Below the pieces are notes generated by a model. The model saw only the letters and a list, made by a program, of their open reading frames with translations, made no database searches and was not told the DNA's origin. Source: Methanobacteriota archaeon (GTDB lineage Archaea > Thermoplasmatota > Thermoplasmata > RBG-16-68-12). From it: a stretch of DNA of 38,728 bases. How positions within the stretch are numbered: the stretch's first letter is position 1; every line of letters begins with the position of its first letter. The stretch lies in NCBI GenBank assembly GCA_005878915.1, contig VBML01000058.1:23259-61986 (forward strand), written 5' to 3'. The position numbers and the translations under genes are program-made. Of this stretch, positions 16,817-25,164 are shown in pieces.

Positions 16817-18490
16817 GTGCAGCTGAGCAGGAAAGTCACCCTCACGCTCCTCGCAGCAATCCTTACCTTCAACCTCCTCCTCCGATATCCCAGAGGCGGC
16901 CATGAGATCGGGGTCGACTCGTTCTTCATCCATGCCCTGACCGGAAGCATCGTTTCGAATGGGCACGCCAAGTGGACCCTCAGCCCCGCCTCCTATTTCG
17001 GGTGGTATCCGCTCTCGTATCCGTCCGCCGGACCCTTCCTCCTTGCGTCCCTCAGTGTGACCACCGGGGAGCCGCTCGAAGCGAGCATCCTCGTGATGTC
17101 GACTCTCCTGGGGCCGATTGGAATCCTCGGGGCGTTCATGATGGCCCGAGAGTTCCGGCGCGACAACATGCTGGCCGTGGGAGTCGCGCTGATCTACGGC
17201 GTCGCACCGAGGTTCCTGACGTTCACGATGTGGACCGCCTCAACGCGGAATCTGTTCATGGCCCTCCTCCCCTTCTTGATCTGGGCCTTGCTCCTCAACT
17301 ACCGGAGAAAGACCGCCGCCCACGGACTCCTCCTAGGGCTAACGCTCACGATTCTCGCTGCGACGCACCGCCTGGTCATTCTCGTCATTGCTGTCATTCT
17401 TGCGTTCCTGCTGGCGATCATTGTCCTGCTCGTGATGCGAGTCCTGCGGATTCGTCTCCCCAAGATCGTCCTCCAGAACGTAGCCAGGAAGTGGACCCCG
17501 TACCTTACTCTTGCACTTGTTGCGGCAATATCCGTGGGGATGTTAGCGGGCACGAATGTCTTGGAGGAGTATTCCCAAGGGGAGCTGGGCTCGGGCTCGA
17601 GCCTTTCCGTCCAGATCATGAACCTCGGGGTCAGCATTGCAAGGAGCGCGGGACTCGCCCTCCCGCTCGTGCTCGTTGGGCTCGTCGTAATTACGAGGCA
17701 ACGGAACAAGACGATTGGCGAGCCGTTTCTTGCCTTGACCTTACTGGCTCTCGTCCCAACGCTCTCCCTCCGGCAATACACCGGGTTCTACATCCTGCCC
17801 TTCCTCTCGATTTTCGGAGGCCTGGGCTTTGTGGGCATCGTTCGAGCGATCCGAAAGAAGCCGACCCTTGCTACGGTGACGGCCGTGTCTCTCGTGCTCG
17901 CAATTTCTGCGTTCTCTGCTTACGTGCTCAACGTCGAGCTAGACCGGGAGACCGCCATCGAGGACCACACCTACTCGACCGCGCTGTACGTCCGGACCAT
18001 GAACGCTCCGGGGACCATGATCGCGAACGAGGGACTGACGGGTGTCCGGGTCGCCGCGATTTCCGGAGTAAGGCTGCTCCCTATTGGAGGCGCAGGCACG
18101 ACTTTCCAAAGCCCGGAACTCCTCGCCTACGGGTTCTACAACCCTAGCGAGGTCAACATCGTCCGCATCGACCTTTCGAGCGTGACGATTGAGAGCGACT
18201 CGCTCTGGGTCGCAACAGGGGTGCAAGCGGAGAGGGACTGGGTTGACATCCTTGAAACGCCATACGGCCCTGTCTCGGCCAAATTGGTCCGGTACGTTCC
18301 CGCGTATTACCTGGAGGTCGACGACTTGGCCGGTTCCTTTTCGGCCTACACACACACGTATTGCTCGGATCTAGGCCTGTCGGTCAGGGAAAACGCGTAC
18401 AGGGTCTATGATAACGGCGTCGAGAGCGTCTGGTGGCTCTACGCGCCCAATGTCGTGCCCCAACCGATCGCCACCCCCCCTTGTCCCTAG
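16817..18490 (+). CDS. Multipass membrane protein, possible GT-C-type glycosyltransferase
   Basis: A 557-residue protein with about ten hydrophobic helices over residues 5-375, then a soluble C-terminal domain of about 180 residues. After helix 1 the loop GHEIGVDSFFIHALT has an acidic residue followed by a His, as in the first external loop of GT-C enzymes that use polyprenyl-phosphate sugars (the PMT/ArnT/AglB group). The helices are rich in Leu, Val and Ile, and a long Lys/Arg linker splits them in two. No clear family motif beyond that is visible, so a polymerase or flippase-associated role is also possible. GTG 16817 is preceded by GGAGGGTGA, a strong ribosome-binding site, so it is translated inside the operon. 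A gap of 97 bases follows with nothing recognisable. Confidence 0.7.
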   Translation: MQLSRKVTLTLLAAILTFNLLLRYPRGGHEIGVDSFFIHALTGSIVSNGHAKWTLSPASYFGWYPLSYPSAGPFLLASLSVTTGEPLEASILVMSTLLGPIGILGAFMMAREFRRDNMLAVGVALIYGVAPRFLTFTMWTASTRNLFMALLPFLIWALLLNYRRKTAAHGLLLGLTLTILAATHRLVILVIAVILAFLLAIIVLLVMRVLRIRLPKIVLQNVARKWTPYLTLALVAAISVGMLAGTNVLEEYSQGELGSGSSLSVQIMNLGVSIARSAGLALPLVLVGLVVITRQRNKTIGEPFLALTLLALVPTLSLRQYTGFYILPFLSIFGGLGFVGIVRAIRKKPTLATVTAVSLVLAISAFSAYVLNVELDRETAIEDHTYSTALYVRTMNAPGTMIANEGLTGVRVAAISGVRLLPIGGAGTTFQSPELLAYGFYNPSEVNIVRIDLSSVTIESDSLWVATGVQAERDWVDILETPYGPVSAKLVRYVPAYYLEVDDLAGSFSAYTHTYCSDLGLSVRENAYRVYDNGVESVWWLYAPNVVPQPIATPPCP

Positions 18491-18587
18491 GGGGCCCCGC
18501 TGGGGAATGGTTCTGCGCGCCCGACGAAACGGTGGATTGGAATGAACTCGGCACGCAATCCCGCAACTCCCGCCGGAGCGGTCCCGC

Positions 18588-19493
18588 ATGCCTCCCACTG
18601 ATCGGCCACAAGCCCCATGGGATACCTCGCCATGGCCGGAAGAGCGCCCCTTCGCACTCTGCCTTTCCCACGACGTGGACCGTGTCCGCAAGTCGTACCA
18701 GTATGTAACGCACCTCCGAAAACCCGGCGCTCTCCGGAGAGCCCTTCGGCTTCCAAAGAATCCCTACTGGAACTTCGAACGCATTCTCGAAATGGAAAAA
18801 GGGTTCCATGTCAAGTCCACGTTCTTCTTCCTGCAGGAATCCAAGAAACTGAACCTGCGGGCGCCCCGAGAATGGGGACTGAGTCTCGGGCGGTACCGGT
18901 TTCACGACCCGGAGGTCGCGCGGGCGATCCGCATGATCGACTCGGCGGGGTGGGAAGTGGGCCTTCATGGATCCTTCGAATCCTTTCGTGACTTCGCTCG
19001 TCTGTCGGGGGAGAAACACGACCTCGAAAGCGTACTCGGTCACCCCGTAGCGGGCGTCCGGCAGCACTATCTGAACCTGGAGATCCCGAGGACCTGGCAG
19101 ATCCAGAAACAGGCCGGTCTGTCGTACGATGCCTCCCTTGGCTTGAAGGCGGGCGTCGGGTACGACGGAATTCCCCTGTTTCCATTCGAGCCGTTCCAGG
19201 ATGAATTCGTTGTCTTGCCACTGGCGGTGATGGACGGCGCGCTCTTCTCGACCGTGTCCGATACTTCGGCACGGTTGACGGCGCTCACTCGGATCGTCGA
19301 GCAAGCGGAAGCGAAGCACGCGCTGTTGGCGGTCCTTTGGCATCAGCGGTTCCTCAACCCAGCGGAGTTTCCGAACGAGAATTCCGTATACGAGAGCTTC
19401 CTGAGGCTCGCCCTTGAGCGGGAGCCGTGGGTCGCCACGTCCGCCCAGGTTGCCGATTGGTGGAGGACGCACGTCGGGGGGAAAGGCCACTGA
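18588..19493 (+). CDS. Polysaccharide deacetylase-family protein
   Basis: A 301-residue NodB-like hydrolase. CLSHDVDRV is the first metal-binding Asp motif. STFFFLQESKK is the strand after it. GWEVGLHGSFES contains the HxS-type metal motif (His then Ser rather than HxxxH). GVRQHYLNLE supplies the Arg/His of the active site, and LAVLWHQRF the final His. It shares GLHGS, RQHYL and WH motifs with the larger 31424 gene, so both belong to one subfamily. The probable reaction is removal of N-acetyl groups from a glycan or lipid-linked sugar. No signal peptide is seen, so it may act on the cytoplasmic precursor. ATG 18588 has GGAGCGG just upstream. Confidence 0.85.
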   Translation: MPPTDRPQAPWDTSPWPEERPFALCLSHDVDRVRKSYQYVTHLRKPGALRRALRLPKNPYWNFERILEMEKGFHVKSTFFFLQESKKLNLRAPREWGLSLGRYRFHDPEVARAIRMIDSAGWEVGLHGSFESFRDFARLSGEKHDLESVLGHPVAGVRQHYLNLEIPRTWQIQKQAGLSYDASLGLKAGVGYDGIPLFPFEPFQDEFVVLPLAVMDGALFSTVSDTSARLTALTRIVEQAEAKHALLAVLWHQRFLNPAEFPNENSVYESFLRLALEREPWVATSAQVADWWRTHVGGKGH

Positions 19494-20155
19494 CCGCGAC
19501 CTCGCTCCATCACTACCGGAAAGCCCATGACAGTGCCGTCGGACTCGGACTTCTAGGGCCACCGACCGGCCGGGTCCTCGACCTCGGATCCGGGGAAGGC
19601 GAGGACTTCCGTTGGCTGCTTGACGCGGGATGGAGGGGAGTCGGTCTCGACCCGGTTCGAAGCCCTCGCGGGCTTCCTTGCGTCCGAGGCGACGCGCAAC
19701 GCCTCCCCTTCCGGGACGGGTCCTTCTCCGCCACCCTGTCTGTGCTCGTGCTCCCGCATGTCGCGAATCCACAGCTCGTCGTGGCGGAGGCGTTCAGGGT
19801 CGCGAAGCCGGAGGGCCGCGCGGTCTTCGTCGTGTTTTCCCATTCCTTTCTCAATGCGAGGATCGCCGTCGGCGGCGTCACCTATGATCCCGACGCCCCA
19901 CCCACCCCCTATCGTCTTTTTTCCGTCAGGCAACTCCAGGGAATGCTGGCGGGTGCCGGGTTTGGAGCGCTCGCCTGGACTAGGAGCGACTTCCCGCCTT
20001 GGTTCCTAGGCCTCTTTCAGGACTCCAAGCAGGATAGGCTCTTTCAGGCCCTTGATGACCTTGAGCCGCCGCTGAGCCGCTCCGGCCTCGCGGTAATCGC
20101 TCGAAAGATTGCCATTACCGGGACGAAACCACGGATCGAACGGGAGGGTCCGTAA
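19460..20155 (+). CDS. Class I SAM-dependent methyltransferase
   Basis: A methyltransferase of about 231 residues (Methyltransf_11 type). VLDLGSGEGEDFRWLL is motif I, GVGLDPVRS the acidic loop, and RGDAQRLPFRDGSFSATLSVLVLPHV the motif II-IV stretch. The C-terminal half, with RLFSVRQLQGMLAGAGF, fits the fold. The start is uncertain: the track uses GTG 19427, while TTG 19457, GTG 19460 and a CTG at 19490 overlapping the previous stop are also possible. All but the last overlap the deacetylase gene, consistent with translational coupling. Its target is probably a sugar of the locus, inferred from context only. Confidence 0.8.
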   Translation: MEDARRGERPLTATSLHHYRKAHDSAVGLGLLGPPTGRVLDLGSGEGEDFRWLLDAGWRGVGLDPVRSPRGLPCVRGDAQRLPFRDGSFSATLSVLVLPHVANPQLVVAEAFRVAKPEGRAVFVVFSHSFLNARIAVGGVTYDPDAPPTPYRLFSVRQLQGMLAGAGFGALAWTRSDFPPWFLGLFQDSKQDRLFQALDDLEPPLSRSGLAVIARKIAITGTKPRIEREGP

Positions 20156-21155
20156 CCTGACAATCAAGGTTGAGCGGCTTTCGAATGCAGAAGAGTTCGC
20201 GAGGCTGTGCGGGGATTGGCCCGCGGGGTCCGTCTACCATCGCGGGGAGTGGTTGAGTTCCCTCTCGAGCGCGAGCAACATGCCGATCCTCCCCCTGGTC
20301 GCCCGGGAGGGGGATACCCCAATCTTGGCGGTCCCCTTCTTTGTGGGCCGATCAGGTCCCCTCCGGATCGTGGTCTCACCCCCTCCCCGCCTCGGTGTCG
20401 AATACCTGGGGCCCGTGCCATCGCCACAGACCCTCGAGCAGAGGAAGAAGGGAGAGGGTCTCTTTCGTGCCATTGAATCGGTTCTCGACTGGCTCCGGTC
20501 TGCCCTGAAGCCCTCCGTCATCTACCTCCGAACGGTTCCCGAGCTGGACGATGCTCGGGGGTTCCAGTGGGCCGGATTCCAAGTCTCGCCGATGTACACG
20601 TACACCGTCTCGATCTCCAGGGACTCCGAACAGATCCTGGAATCCTTCGACCGGAGCGTCCGCAGCGACCTCCGGCGAACGGAGAACAAAGTCGACGTCC
20701 GGCCCGGTGGGGTCGATCTCGTCGAGAAAGTTCACGAGTTCGTTTCGGCTCGGTATCGGACCCAGGGCGAGACGTTCGGCCCTCCTCTTACGTATCTCGC
20801 GGATCTCTTCCGCTCGCTGGGCCCGGGCGCGTTCCTGCCCATCGGCGCGTACACGGAACGGGGGCTTGAGGCGGCGGCCATCATTACGTTTCATCACGGG
20901 AGGGCCGCCTACTGGCAAGGCGCCGCACGGACCAGCCACTCCCGCCTGCCGCTGACGGACCATCTGATCTGGGGGGCGATTCGCCTCGCGAAGGAACGGG
21001 GGTACGAACGATTCGAGTTGGTCGGAGCGAACACCCCTCGCCTCGTCAGGTACAAGACCAAGTTCGCCCCGGACCTTGAGCAGTTCTTCGAGGCCAAGAG
21101 GTCCACCCAGGCGGGCCGGATTGGCCTCTCCCTCTACCGCAAGCTAAGGGGGTAG
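20109..21155 (+). CDS. FemAB-like / GNAT-fold acyltransferase
   Basis: A protein of about 330-348 residues with two tandem GNAT folds, as in FemAB and related enzymes. The C-terminal half is diagnostic: an Arg-rich helix (SFDRSVRSDLRRTENKV), then FVSARYRTQGETFGPP, then AAAIITFHHGRAAYWQGAA, then LTDHLIWGAIRLAKERGYERFELVGAN. Bacterial FemAB enzymes add amino acids to peptidoglycan from aminoacyl-tRNA; relatives occur in bacterial exopolysaccharide loci. Archaea lack murein, so here the acceptor may be an amino sugar exposed by the deacetylases (inference). The start is unclear: TTG 20109 overlaps the methyltransferase by 47 bases, whereas a CTG at 20157 has GGGAGGGT correctly spaced upstream. 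Confidence 0.8.
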   Translation: MPLPGRNHGSNGRVRNLTIKVERLSNAEEFARLCGDWPAGSVYHRGEWLSSLSSASNMPILPLVAREGDTPILAVPFFVGRSGPLRIVVSPPPRLGVEYLGPVPSPQTLEQRKKGEGLFRAIESVLDWLRSALKPSVIYLRTVPELDDARGFQWAGFQVSPMYTYTVSISRDSEQILESFDRSVRSDLRRTENKVDVRPGGVDLVEKVHEFVSARYRTQGETFGPPLTYLADLFRSLGPGAFLPIGAYTERGLEAAAIITFHHGRAAYWQGAARTSHSRLPLTDHLIWGAIRLAKERGYERFELVGANTPRLVRYKTKFAPDLEQFFEAKRSTQAGRIGLSLYRKLRG

Positions 21156-21658
21156 GTTCGTGCGCGTCGTGATCCCCGTGTCAGGAAATCCCCTGAGCCC
21201 CCGGCCCAGCGGGATCATGGCCTTCAGCTTCGGGCTCGCGGGCTACCTCAAGAAGAGGGGGCATACCGTCGAGTTCCTTTGCGTGGGGTCGGCCACTCCC
21301 GACTCGGCGTTTCAGCTAACCCCGGTCGCCGCGCGCGTGCGAGGCGAGGTGGGATTCGCCCTGGCGTTGCGCAAGTTCACTCGACGACACACCCTCCCCG
21401 AGAACAGCATCGTCCTTGCGAACAGCGAACTGCACGCATGGGCTACGCGGCGGTGGGCCCCTCCGGCGCCCCTCGTTCTCGTCAGTCACGGACCCTCGTA
21501 TCCGACCTTGGCCGCGCGCCGCCCGTTGATTGCCCTCCTGTTCAGGAGCATCATAGAGCCCCGCGCGGCGCGAGCGTCCCGGAAAATCATCGCGGTTGAT
21601 CGAGACGCGGAGCGATACTTCCGTGACCGGTACCCGACCATCCCTCTGCAACGAATCC
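21148..21658 (+). repeat. 511-bp repeat, copy 1 (start of intact GT4 gene)
   Basis: Matches 33083-33593 in the same orientation with seven mismatches and no gaps by direct reading (about 98.6%). It begins in the GGGGGTAG at the end of the FemAB-like gene and ends mid-gene at ACGAATCC. Copy 1 continues into the intact gene. Confidence 0.95.
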
Positions 21659-22269
21659 CACTCGCCATCGACCTCGCCCACTTCGCCCCCGTGGATCATC
21701 GTGAAGCGAGGACCCTCTGGGGCCTTTCCCGCGAGATCGCGTTCCTGTTCGTCGGGCGTCTCGCGCCCGAGAAAAACCCGGAGCGAGCGGTGGAGGTGTT
21801 CCGCCGGATCCGCGGGTCTCTCCCCGAGGCCGTTCTCATCGTCGCCGGCACGGGGCCACTCAAGGGAGTTCTCGACAAGGCGGCCAAGGAGCTCGGACCG
21901 ACTCGGATCCGCCTCCTCAACGATGTGCCTCGAGCCGATCTCCCGTCGTTGTACTCCGCCGCGGACGGTCTGCTAGTGACGTCCGACATCGAGCAATTCC
22001 CAACGGTCATGCTTGAGAGCCTAGCGTGCGGAACACCGGTGTTCTCGACGGACGTGGGAGACGTCTCCCTCGTCCTGTCGGAACCTTCGATGGGTCTGGT
22101 GTGCCCCGCCAATCCGGAGTTGTTCGCCAAGCGCGTTGCCGAGTATCTCCCCGAGGAGCGAAGGCTTCGCGCGAGCCGCGCCCCGCTCCGGCGGCAGGCG
22201 ACTCGGAAGTACGATTGGGATGCCATCGGACCCCAGATTGAAGCCGTCTTGCAGGAGGCCAACGGATGA
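21160..22269 (+). CDS. GT4-family glycosyltransferase
   Basis: A 369-residue GT-B enzyme. The N-terminal domain begins RVVIPVSGNPLSPRPSG and has the glycine-containing acceptor loop GIMAFSFGLAGYL. The donor domain carries FLFVGRLAPEKNPERAVEVF, IVAGTGPLKG and the EX7E motif in EQFPTVMLESLACGTPV. Start GTG 21160 follows the FemAB-like stop by four bases with GGGGGTAGG upstream, and its stop overlaps the next ATG (ATGA). The first half has an almost identical second copy at 33083-33593. Specific sugar unknown. Confidence 0.92.
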   Translation: MRVVIPVSGNPLSPRPSGIMAFSFGLAGYLKKRGHTVEFLCVGSATPDSAFQLTPVAARVRGEVGFALALRKFTRRHTLPENSIVLANSELHAWATRRWAPPAPLVLVSHGPSYPTLAARRPLIALLFRSIIEPRAARASRKIIAVDRDAERYFRDRYPTIPLQRIPLAIDLAHFAPVDHREARTLWGLSREIAFLFVGRLAPEKNPERAVEVFRRIRGSLPEAVLIVAGTGPLKGVLDKAAKELGPTRIRLLNDVPRADLPSLYSAADGLLVTSDIEQFPTVMLESLACGTPVFSTDVGDVSLVLSEPSMGLVCPANPELFAKRVAEYLPEERRLRASRAPLRRQATRKYDWDAIGPQIEAVLQEANG

Positions 22270-23333
22270 CAAGGATCGCTATCCTGACCCCCTACGCGCC
22301 CCCCGTAGTCGGGGGGATCTCGACGTTCGTCTCGGGCATGAAGCGGGCCCTCGCCAATCGCGGACACCAAGTCTGCGTCATTGCGGGATCCGGGGTCGGC
22401 GACGGAGCGGATTGTTCCGATCTGGGTCACGGGAGGACATACGCGAGTCGAGCCCAGACCGGGCTCGAGTCGTTCCAGCCGGAGGTGATCCACGCGAACT
22501 CTCATTCATACGTCCTGAGCGCGGGCGTGAGATATCGACGGAAGAATCGAGGCGCGCGGCTGCTGTTCAGTTTCCACACGACGCCGGACAAGGTGCGGAC
22601 CTCGCCGCTCCGCCTCCTGCTCCGAAAGGCGGACACGATCACCTTCGTGAGCAAGGCCCAGGAACGGGACCTCCGAGGGGTAACCCCCGGGCGATCAGAC
22701 GTAAGAATCCTGTCGCCGGCGACAGAGATCCCAGCGGCAGACCAGGAAGCGGCGCTGGCCTGGAGGCGGGGCCACGGGCTCTCCGACCGCTCACCCATCC
22801 TCATGTTCGCAGGACCGCTTGAGTACAGGGAGAAGGTCCAGGGCGTTACGGACCTCGTCCGGGCGATGCCCGAGATCGTCCGACGATTTCCAAAGGCCCG
22901 CCTCATCATCCTTGGGGACGGCTCCTTGAAGGGAGAGGTCCTAGCTGCCGCGGAAGCAGCAAAGGACGCAGTCTCCGTGCTGGGGTTCATTCCCGAGCCG
23001 TGTCTTGCGTTGGCGAACGCAGACTTGTACTGTCACATCTCCTACCGCGAGGGGCTCCCGCTCGCGGTACTCGAAGCGATGGCCGCGGGGACGTGCGTCC
23101 TCGCGTCCCCCGTCGGCGGAATCCCCGAGGTCATTGATGGGTCGAACGGGGTCCTCGTCGATGGCGGTTCGCCCGCGATCGCCCGGGCCGCCATCGAACT
23201 GTGCGCCGACCCTGCACGCCGGCAACGGCTTGCGAAGGAAGGACTCGCGACGATCAGACGGGCGTACACCTGGGATCGTCGGGTCGTCGAGCTGGAGAAG
23301 ATGTATAGCCAATCGTCACGAGGCGCGGCATGA
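22266..23333 (+). CDS. GT4-family glycosyltransferase
   Basis: A 355-residue GT-B enzyme. The start RIAILTPYAPPVVGGISTFV contains the GG-containing loop that follows the first strand in GT4 proteins. PEVIHANSHSYV is the central N-terminal motif. The donor half has ILMFAGPLEYREKVQGVTDLV, LIILGDGSLKGEV, and the EX7E motif in REGLPLAVLEAMAAG, then SPVGGIPEVI. It is coupled to the preceding glycosyltransferase by ATGA. Two consecutive GT4 genes suggest successive sugar additions. Substrate not readable. Confidence 0.92.
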   Translation: MTRIAILTPYAPPVVGGISTFVSGMKRALANRGHQVCVIAGSGVGDGADCSDLGHGRTYASRAQTGLESFQPEVIHANSHSYVLSAGVRYRRKNRGARLLFSFHTTPDKVRTSPLRLLLRKADTITFVSKAQERDLRGVTPGRSDVRILSPATEIPAADQEAALAWRRGHGLSDRSPILMFAGPLEYREKVQGVTDLVRAMPEIVRRFPKARLIILGDGSLKGEVLAAAEAAKDAVSVLGFIPEPCLALANADLYCHISYREGLPLAVLEAMAAGTCVLASPVGGIPEVIDGSNGVLVDGGSPAIARAAIELCADPARRQRLAKEGLATIRRAYTWDRRVVELEKMYSQSSRGAA

Positions 23334-23355
23334 TCCTGCGGACCTGGCGGTTCGA

Positions 23356-24195
23356 ATGAGGTCGTTCTGTTTCTCAATCGACGCGGAGCGCGACTATCGC
23401 ACCGACGGGCAGCTCACTGTCCGGGGCCTTGCCGAAGGCCTCCCGATGTTTACCGACCTGCTCACGTCCCACGACATCCCCTTCGATATCATGGGGTCGG
23501 GGGAGATTGTCGAACACCTTCCGCGAGACCTTCTCCAGAAAAGACAGGACCTCGTTGCCCTCGGATGTCATGCGTATTCGCACTCTCCGGGCTACTTGAG
23601 CCGGATGCCCCGCCGACGAAAGGAGGCCGAGATCCAACGCGCCACGGCCCTCCTCCGCGAACGCTTCGGGAGGCCCCCAATGCAGTTCCGGGCCCCGAAC
23701 TTCAGCATCGACGGAGAAACGCTTGAGTTCCTTGGTGGATTGGGATATCGGATCGATTCCTCCGTCCTGCCGGGCCGGTATGTCCGTCGATGGCGACTGA
23801 TTCCGCTCGTCGACCACCGCGGGGCTCCTTTCAATCCTTACCGTCCGAGCTCTGTCAACTTTCTGCACCCCGGGGAGACTCCTGTCCTCGAGGTCCCCGT
23901 GACCCCGAACCCCCTCGCGAGCGGGGCCCCCTTAGGACTCGGATTCCTTCACTCGGAAGGGGCGCGGGTATGCCGGACCGCGCTCGAGAAGGCGGCTGGG
24001 CGGTACGTTGTATTCCTGGCCCACTCGTGGGAGATGGTGCGCTGGACCTCCGCGGATTCCGTGCGACCTTGGGTCCGCGACGCTTCGCGAGGAAAGACGG
24101 ATCTCCTCGAGGAACTTCTTGCGCTGCTCGACGGCTGGGAATTCCTGAACTTGGATCGCGTCGGGGCCCGAGAGGGCCGAGGGGGCGGGGGATGA
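23356..24195 (+). CDS. Polysaccharide deacetylase (NodB-like)
   Basis: A 279-residue NodB-fold hydrolase. FSIDAERDYR supplies the catalytic Asp and metal Asp (DAE form). LGCHAYSHSPGY is the HxxxH metal site. MQFRAPNFSIDGETLEFLGGLGYRIDSS is the substrate groove motif with the conserved Arg, and VVFLAHSWEM the last His. This is the form common in exopolysaccharide loci, where it removes N-acetyl groups. The track ORF begins at 23005, overlapping the glycosyltransferase; ATG 23356, 22 bases after that stop, starts right at the domain. There is no signal peptide, so action in the cytoplasm is likely. It is distinct in sequence from the 18588/31424 pair. Confidence 0.9.
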   Translation: MRSFCFSIDAERDYRTDGQLTVRGLAEGLPMFTDLLTSHDIPFDIMGSGEIVEHLPRDLLQKRQDLVALGCHAYSHSPGYLSRMPRRRKEAEIQRATALLRERFGRPPMQFRAPNFSIDGETLEFLGGLGYRIDSSVLPGRYVRRWRLIPLVDHRGAPFNPYRPSSVNFLHPGETPVLEVPVTPNPLASGAPLGLGFLHSEGARVCRTALEKAAGRYVVFLAHSWEMVRWTSADSVRPWVRDASRGKTDLLEELLALLDGWEFLNLDRVGAREGRGGGG

Positions 24196-24246
24196 ACCGT
24201 TGAGGCGCAATCTCGCGGCGGTCGTTATTGTTCCGGGTGCGGTTCC

Positions 24247-25164
24247 ATGAGTCAGGAGAAGCCGCCCGTCCCCAGCGGGAGGAGGCGCGGGGGGCTCCTC
24301 CCCAACGCGCGGGACATCAAGGCGTGGGAGGAAGGGGGTGGCCGCGGCCTGAGAGGCTTTCTACGCAGGACCATCCGGGCATACCTTCGCTGGAACCGCG
24401 CGCTCCTTCTCGACCCGTGGATTCGGTACCGTCCCGCGGTCCAACTCCTCGAAGGGCAGACGGGGGACCTCCAGCGGACCCTCGATGTCGGCAGCGGGGA
24501 GAACGGACTTGCGAGGTTCCTGGGTCGGGAGGTCGTCGGTGTGGACCTCGACTTCCCCGCGACGGTTCGGTGGAGCAACCACCCCGCAACGCTCCTTCGG
24601 GCGATCCGCGCCACCGCGACGGCGCTCCCCTTTCGTGACGGGGCGTTCGACACCGTCGTGTCGATGGACATGATCGAGCACCTCCCCACAGGGGAGAGGC
24701 CGAAGGCCCTCCGGGAGATGCTCCGTGTGGCGCGGCGCACCGCGATCGTTGGGTTCCCGTACGGGCGACGCAGTCGGGAATTCGATCGCTCGGCCCTCGC
24801 CGTGGAGCGGGACAGGGGGATCGAACTCGGCTGGCGGCAAGAGCACGTGTTGCGCGGAACCCCAGGCGAGGAGTTCCATGACGAGATCATACGTACCGTA
24901 GGTGCAGTGCGGCCCGAGATGACCCTGTCCTGGTTTGGACACGAGGGGATGCGGGGTCTCCGCCTCCGATGGCGCCTCCAGTTCCTTATCTCCAAGGACT
25001 CCCGGCTCTACGGGCTTGTGTTCTTCCCCCTGTATCGGCTGCATTCCCGAGGGCGGCCAAAACACGGATATCGCCGGATTTACGTGTTCAAGAAAGCGGC
25101 GGGCGGCAAGCCCGGGGACCGGGTTCGTCGGCCCGCGCGCAATTCCGTTAGGGACCCCGATTGA
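24247..25164 (+). CDS. Class I SAM-dependent methyltransferase
   Basis: A 305-residue protein. A basic N-terminus and an amphipathic Arg-rich helix (FLRRTIRAYLRWN) precede the core: TLDVGSGENGLARFL (motif I), GVDLDFPATVRW (acidic loop), RATATALPFRDGAFDTVVSMDMIEHLP (motifs II-IV). The last 100 residues, with HDEIIRTVG and YRLHSRGRPKHGYRR, are basic and may hold the substrate. It is the last plus-strand gene of the run, and its 3' end overlaps the converging GT4 gene by 17 bases. The acceptor is unknown; glycan modification is inferred from context. Confidence 0.83.
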   Translation: MSQEKPPVPSGRRRGGLLPNARDIKAWEEGGGRGLRGFLRRTIRAYLRWNRALLLDPWIRYRPAVQLLEGQTGDLQRTLDVGSGENGLARFLGREVVGVDLDFPATVRWSNHPATLLRAIRATATALPFRDGAFDTVVSMDMIEHLPTGERPKALREMLRVARRTAIVGFPYGRRSREFDRSALAVERDRGIELGWRQEHVLRGTPGEEFHDEIIRTVGAVRPEMTLSWFGHEGMRGLRLRWRLQFLISKDSRLYGLVFFPLYRLHSRGRPKHGYRRIYVFKKAAGGKPGDRVRRPARNSVRDPD

